Positions 4,986 to 5,716 of a DNA stretch of 5,716 nucleotides are shown piece by piece. The stretch's first letter is position 1. Every line of letters starts with the position of its first letter. A program made the translations under genes and the position numbers. The stretch is from Bacillota bacterium (lineage in GTDB: Bacteria; Bacillota; UBA4882; UBA8346): NCBI GenBank assembly GCA_023415375.1, contig JAEZKW010000379.1, positions 1 through 5,716 of the forward strand, written 5' to 3'. Under the pieces are notes generated by a model. That model was not told the origin of the DNA and made no database searches. It saw only the letters and a list, made by a program, of their open reading frames with translations.

Positions 4986-5716
4986 TATATAAAGTAAGCC
5001 TTTACAATAATATTAATCAAAAGCTGCACCAGGGCAATGGGAGCAAGATATTTCCAACTAAATTTCATCATTTGTTCCATACGCACCCTGGCCATAACCG
5101 TTTTGAACAAGGTCAAAATGCAAACAATGAATAACGTTTTAATAATAAATAATATAAATCCCAATGCCGGATGAAGTCCAAATGAACCGCCCAAAAAAAT
5201 CGCTGATAGCAAAGTTGAAACGACCACCAATTCCAGATCAGTCGCCAAGCGGAACAAACCTAGTAATCGGCCGCCAAATTCGGTAAAACTCCCCGCAACA
5301 ATTTCTGTCTCAGCTTCCGGAATATCAAATGGAACTCGTTCCAGCTTCCCCTGCACCGCAACTAATGCAACCAGAAATCCGATGATATTGACTACTAACA
5401 ACTCCGGACGTTCTAAGAAAAAAGAAGTGATACCGCTGATTGACCAGGTTCCTGCTAAAAGGGCTGGTCCTAGTAAAGACAATAACAATGGAACCTCATA
5501 ACTAAATAATTGCGTTAAATTACGAACAGATCCCAAGGCAGAGAAAAGTGATGTTGAATTCCACCCTGCTAAGAAAAACGATAAAGTGGGTATGGTGAGT
5601 AAATAGAATACAACAATCAGATCACCTTGAAATGAATATACAGCATTTGTATTCCAAATCGGTAAATACAAAAAAGCTGTCAAAACCGCCGCAATTGCAA
5701 AAATCGGTAATAACCG
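4985..5716 (-). CDS. NuoH-like membrane subunit of energy-converting [NiFe] hydrogenase (HycD/EchB/MbhM type), 5' part missing
   Basis: The reading frame stays open to the window edge, so the start lies beyond 5716. The visible 243 residues compare with roughly 300 for the family, leaving perhaps 60 missing. The TTG at 5683 is internal, not the start. The protein is very hydrophobic, with about seven membrane segments (near 1-21, 31-51, 72-90, 106-122, 160-178, 182-206 and 220-241 of the visible part). Diagnostic loops are GSVRNLTQLFSYEVP at 62-76 and ERVPFDIPEAETEIVAG at 126-142 with TEFGG at 145-149. These are the charged loops of subunit H/NuoH that link the peripheral arm to ion translocation. 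RMEQMMKFSWKYLAP at 212-226 matches the C-terminal NuoH signature. In hydrogenases this subunit anchors the catalytic module and couples ferredoxin-linked proton reduction to H+ or Na+ movement. The adjoining maturation protease favours hydrogenase over NADH dehydrogenase. Confidence 0.9.
   Translation of the reverse strand, partial: RLLPIFAIAAVLTAFLYLPIWNTNAVYSFQGDLIVVFYLLTIPTLSFFLAGWNSTSLFSALGSVRNLTQLFSYEVPLLLSLLGPALLAGTWSISGITSFFLERPELLVVNIIGFLVALVAVQGKLERVPFDIPEAETEIVAGSFTEFGGRLLGLFRLATDLELVVVSTLLSAIFLGGSFGLHPALGFILFIIKTLFIVCILTLFKTVMARVRMEQMMKFSWKYLAPIALVQLLINIIVKAYFI

Noticed and set aside
4985..5683. TTG at 5683 as start of the NuoH-like gene
   Set aside because: The frame stays open upstream with hydrophobic family-like residues to the window edge, and the protein would be too short for the family.
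1..5716. tRNA, rRNA, CRISPR array or phage genes
   Set aside because: No cloverleaf, rRNA signature, regularly spaced identical direct repeats or phage-type genes were recognised. The only tandem array is the heptamer tract, which has no spacers.

Overview
The window looks like chromosomal DNA of an anaerobic, hydrogen-metabolising member of the Bacillota (clostridial or related). The base composition is moderately low in GC. It carries the redox repressor Rex, a RecD2 helicase and the end of an operon for a membrane-bound, complex I-like [NiFe] hydrogenase. The genus cannot be told from this sequence. All supported genes lie on the minus strand, so transcription runs from high to low coordinates.

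At the right (4071-5716) is the distal end of the hydrogenase operon. In transcription order it holds a NuoH/HycD/MbhM-type membrane subunit (start outside the window), a possible 20-residue ORF, a two-[4Fe-4S] polyferredoxin subunit (HycF/EchF/MbhN type) and a HycI-type maturation endopeptidase. Two of the junctions are one-base TAATG overlaps. The membrane subunit would couple electron flow to ion movement, the ferredoxin subunit would pass electrons to or from the catalytic subunits, and the protease would trim the nickel-loaded large subunit. The catalytic subunits themselves are not in the window.

Next (3103-3929) is rex, a full-length NAD(H)-sensing repressor with a possible extended -10 promoter. 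Rex commonly controls fermentation and hydrogenase genes in Gram-positive anaerobes, but I found no convincing Rex operator here.

The interval 2512-3102 has no gene but much structure: a 98-bp tract of 14 degenerate heptamers directly upstream of recD2, a GC-rich hairpin resembling a terminator, a 13-bp perfect inverted repeat enclosing about 285 bp, and a ~116-bp palindromic element. A second element of the same size and design lies at 3930-4045, between the hydrogenase operon and rex. Both have GGGGCTGTCTCAAAAG-like ends and look like a non-autonomous transposon (MITE) family.

recD2 (340-2511) is intact and is followed by a clear intrinsic terminator at 287-311. The leftmost 286 bases contain no convincing complete gene. 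They may hold the start of a minus-strand gene running off the left edge, and perhaps a decayed coding remnant on the plus strand.
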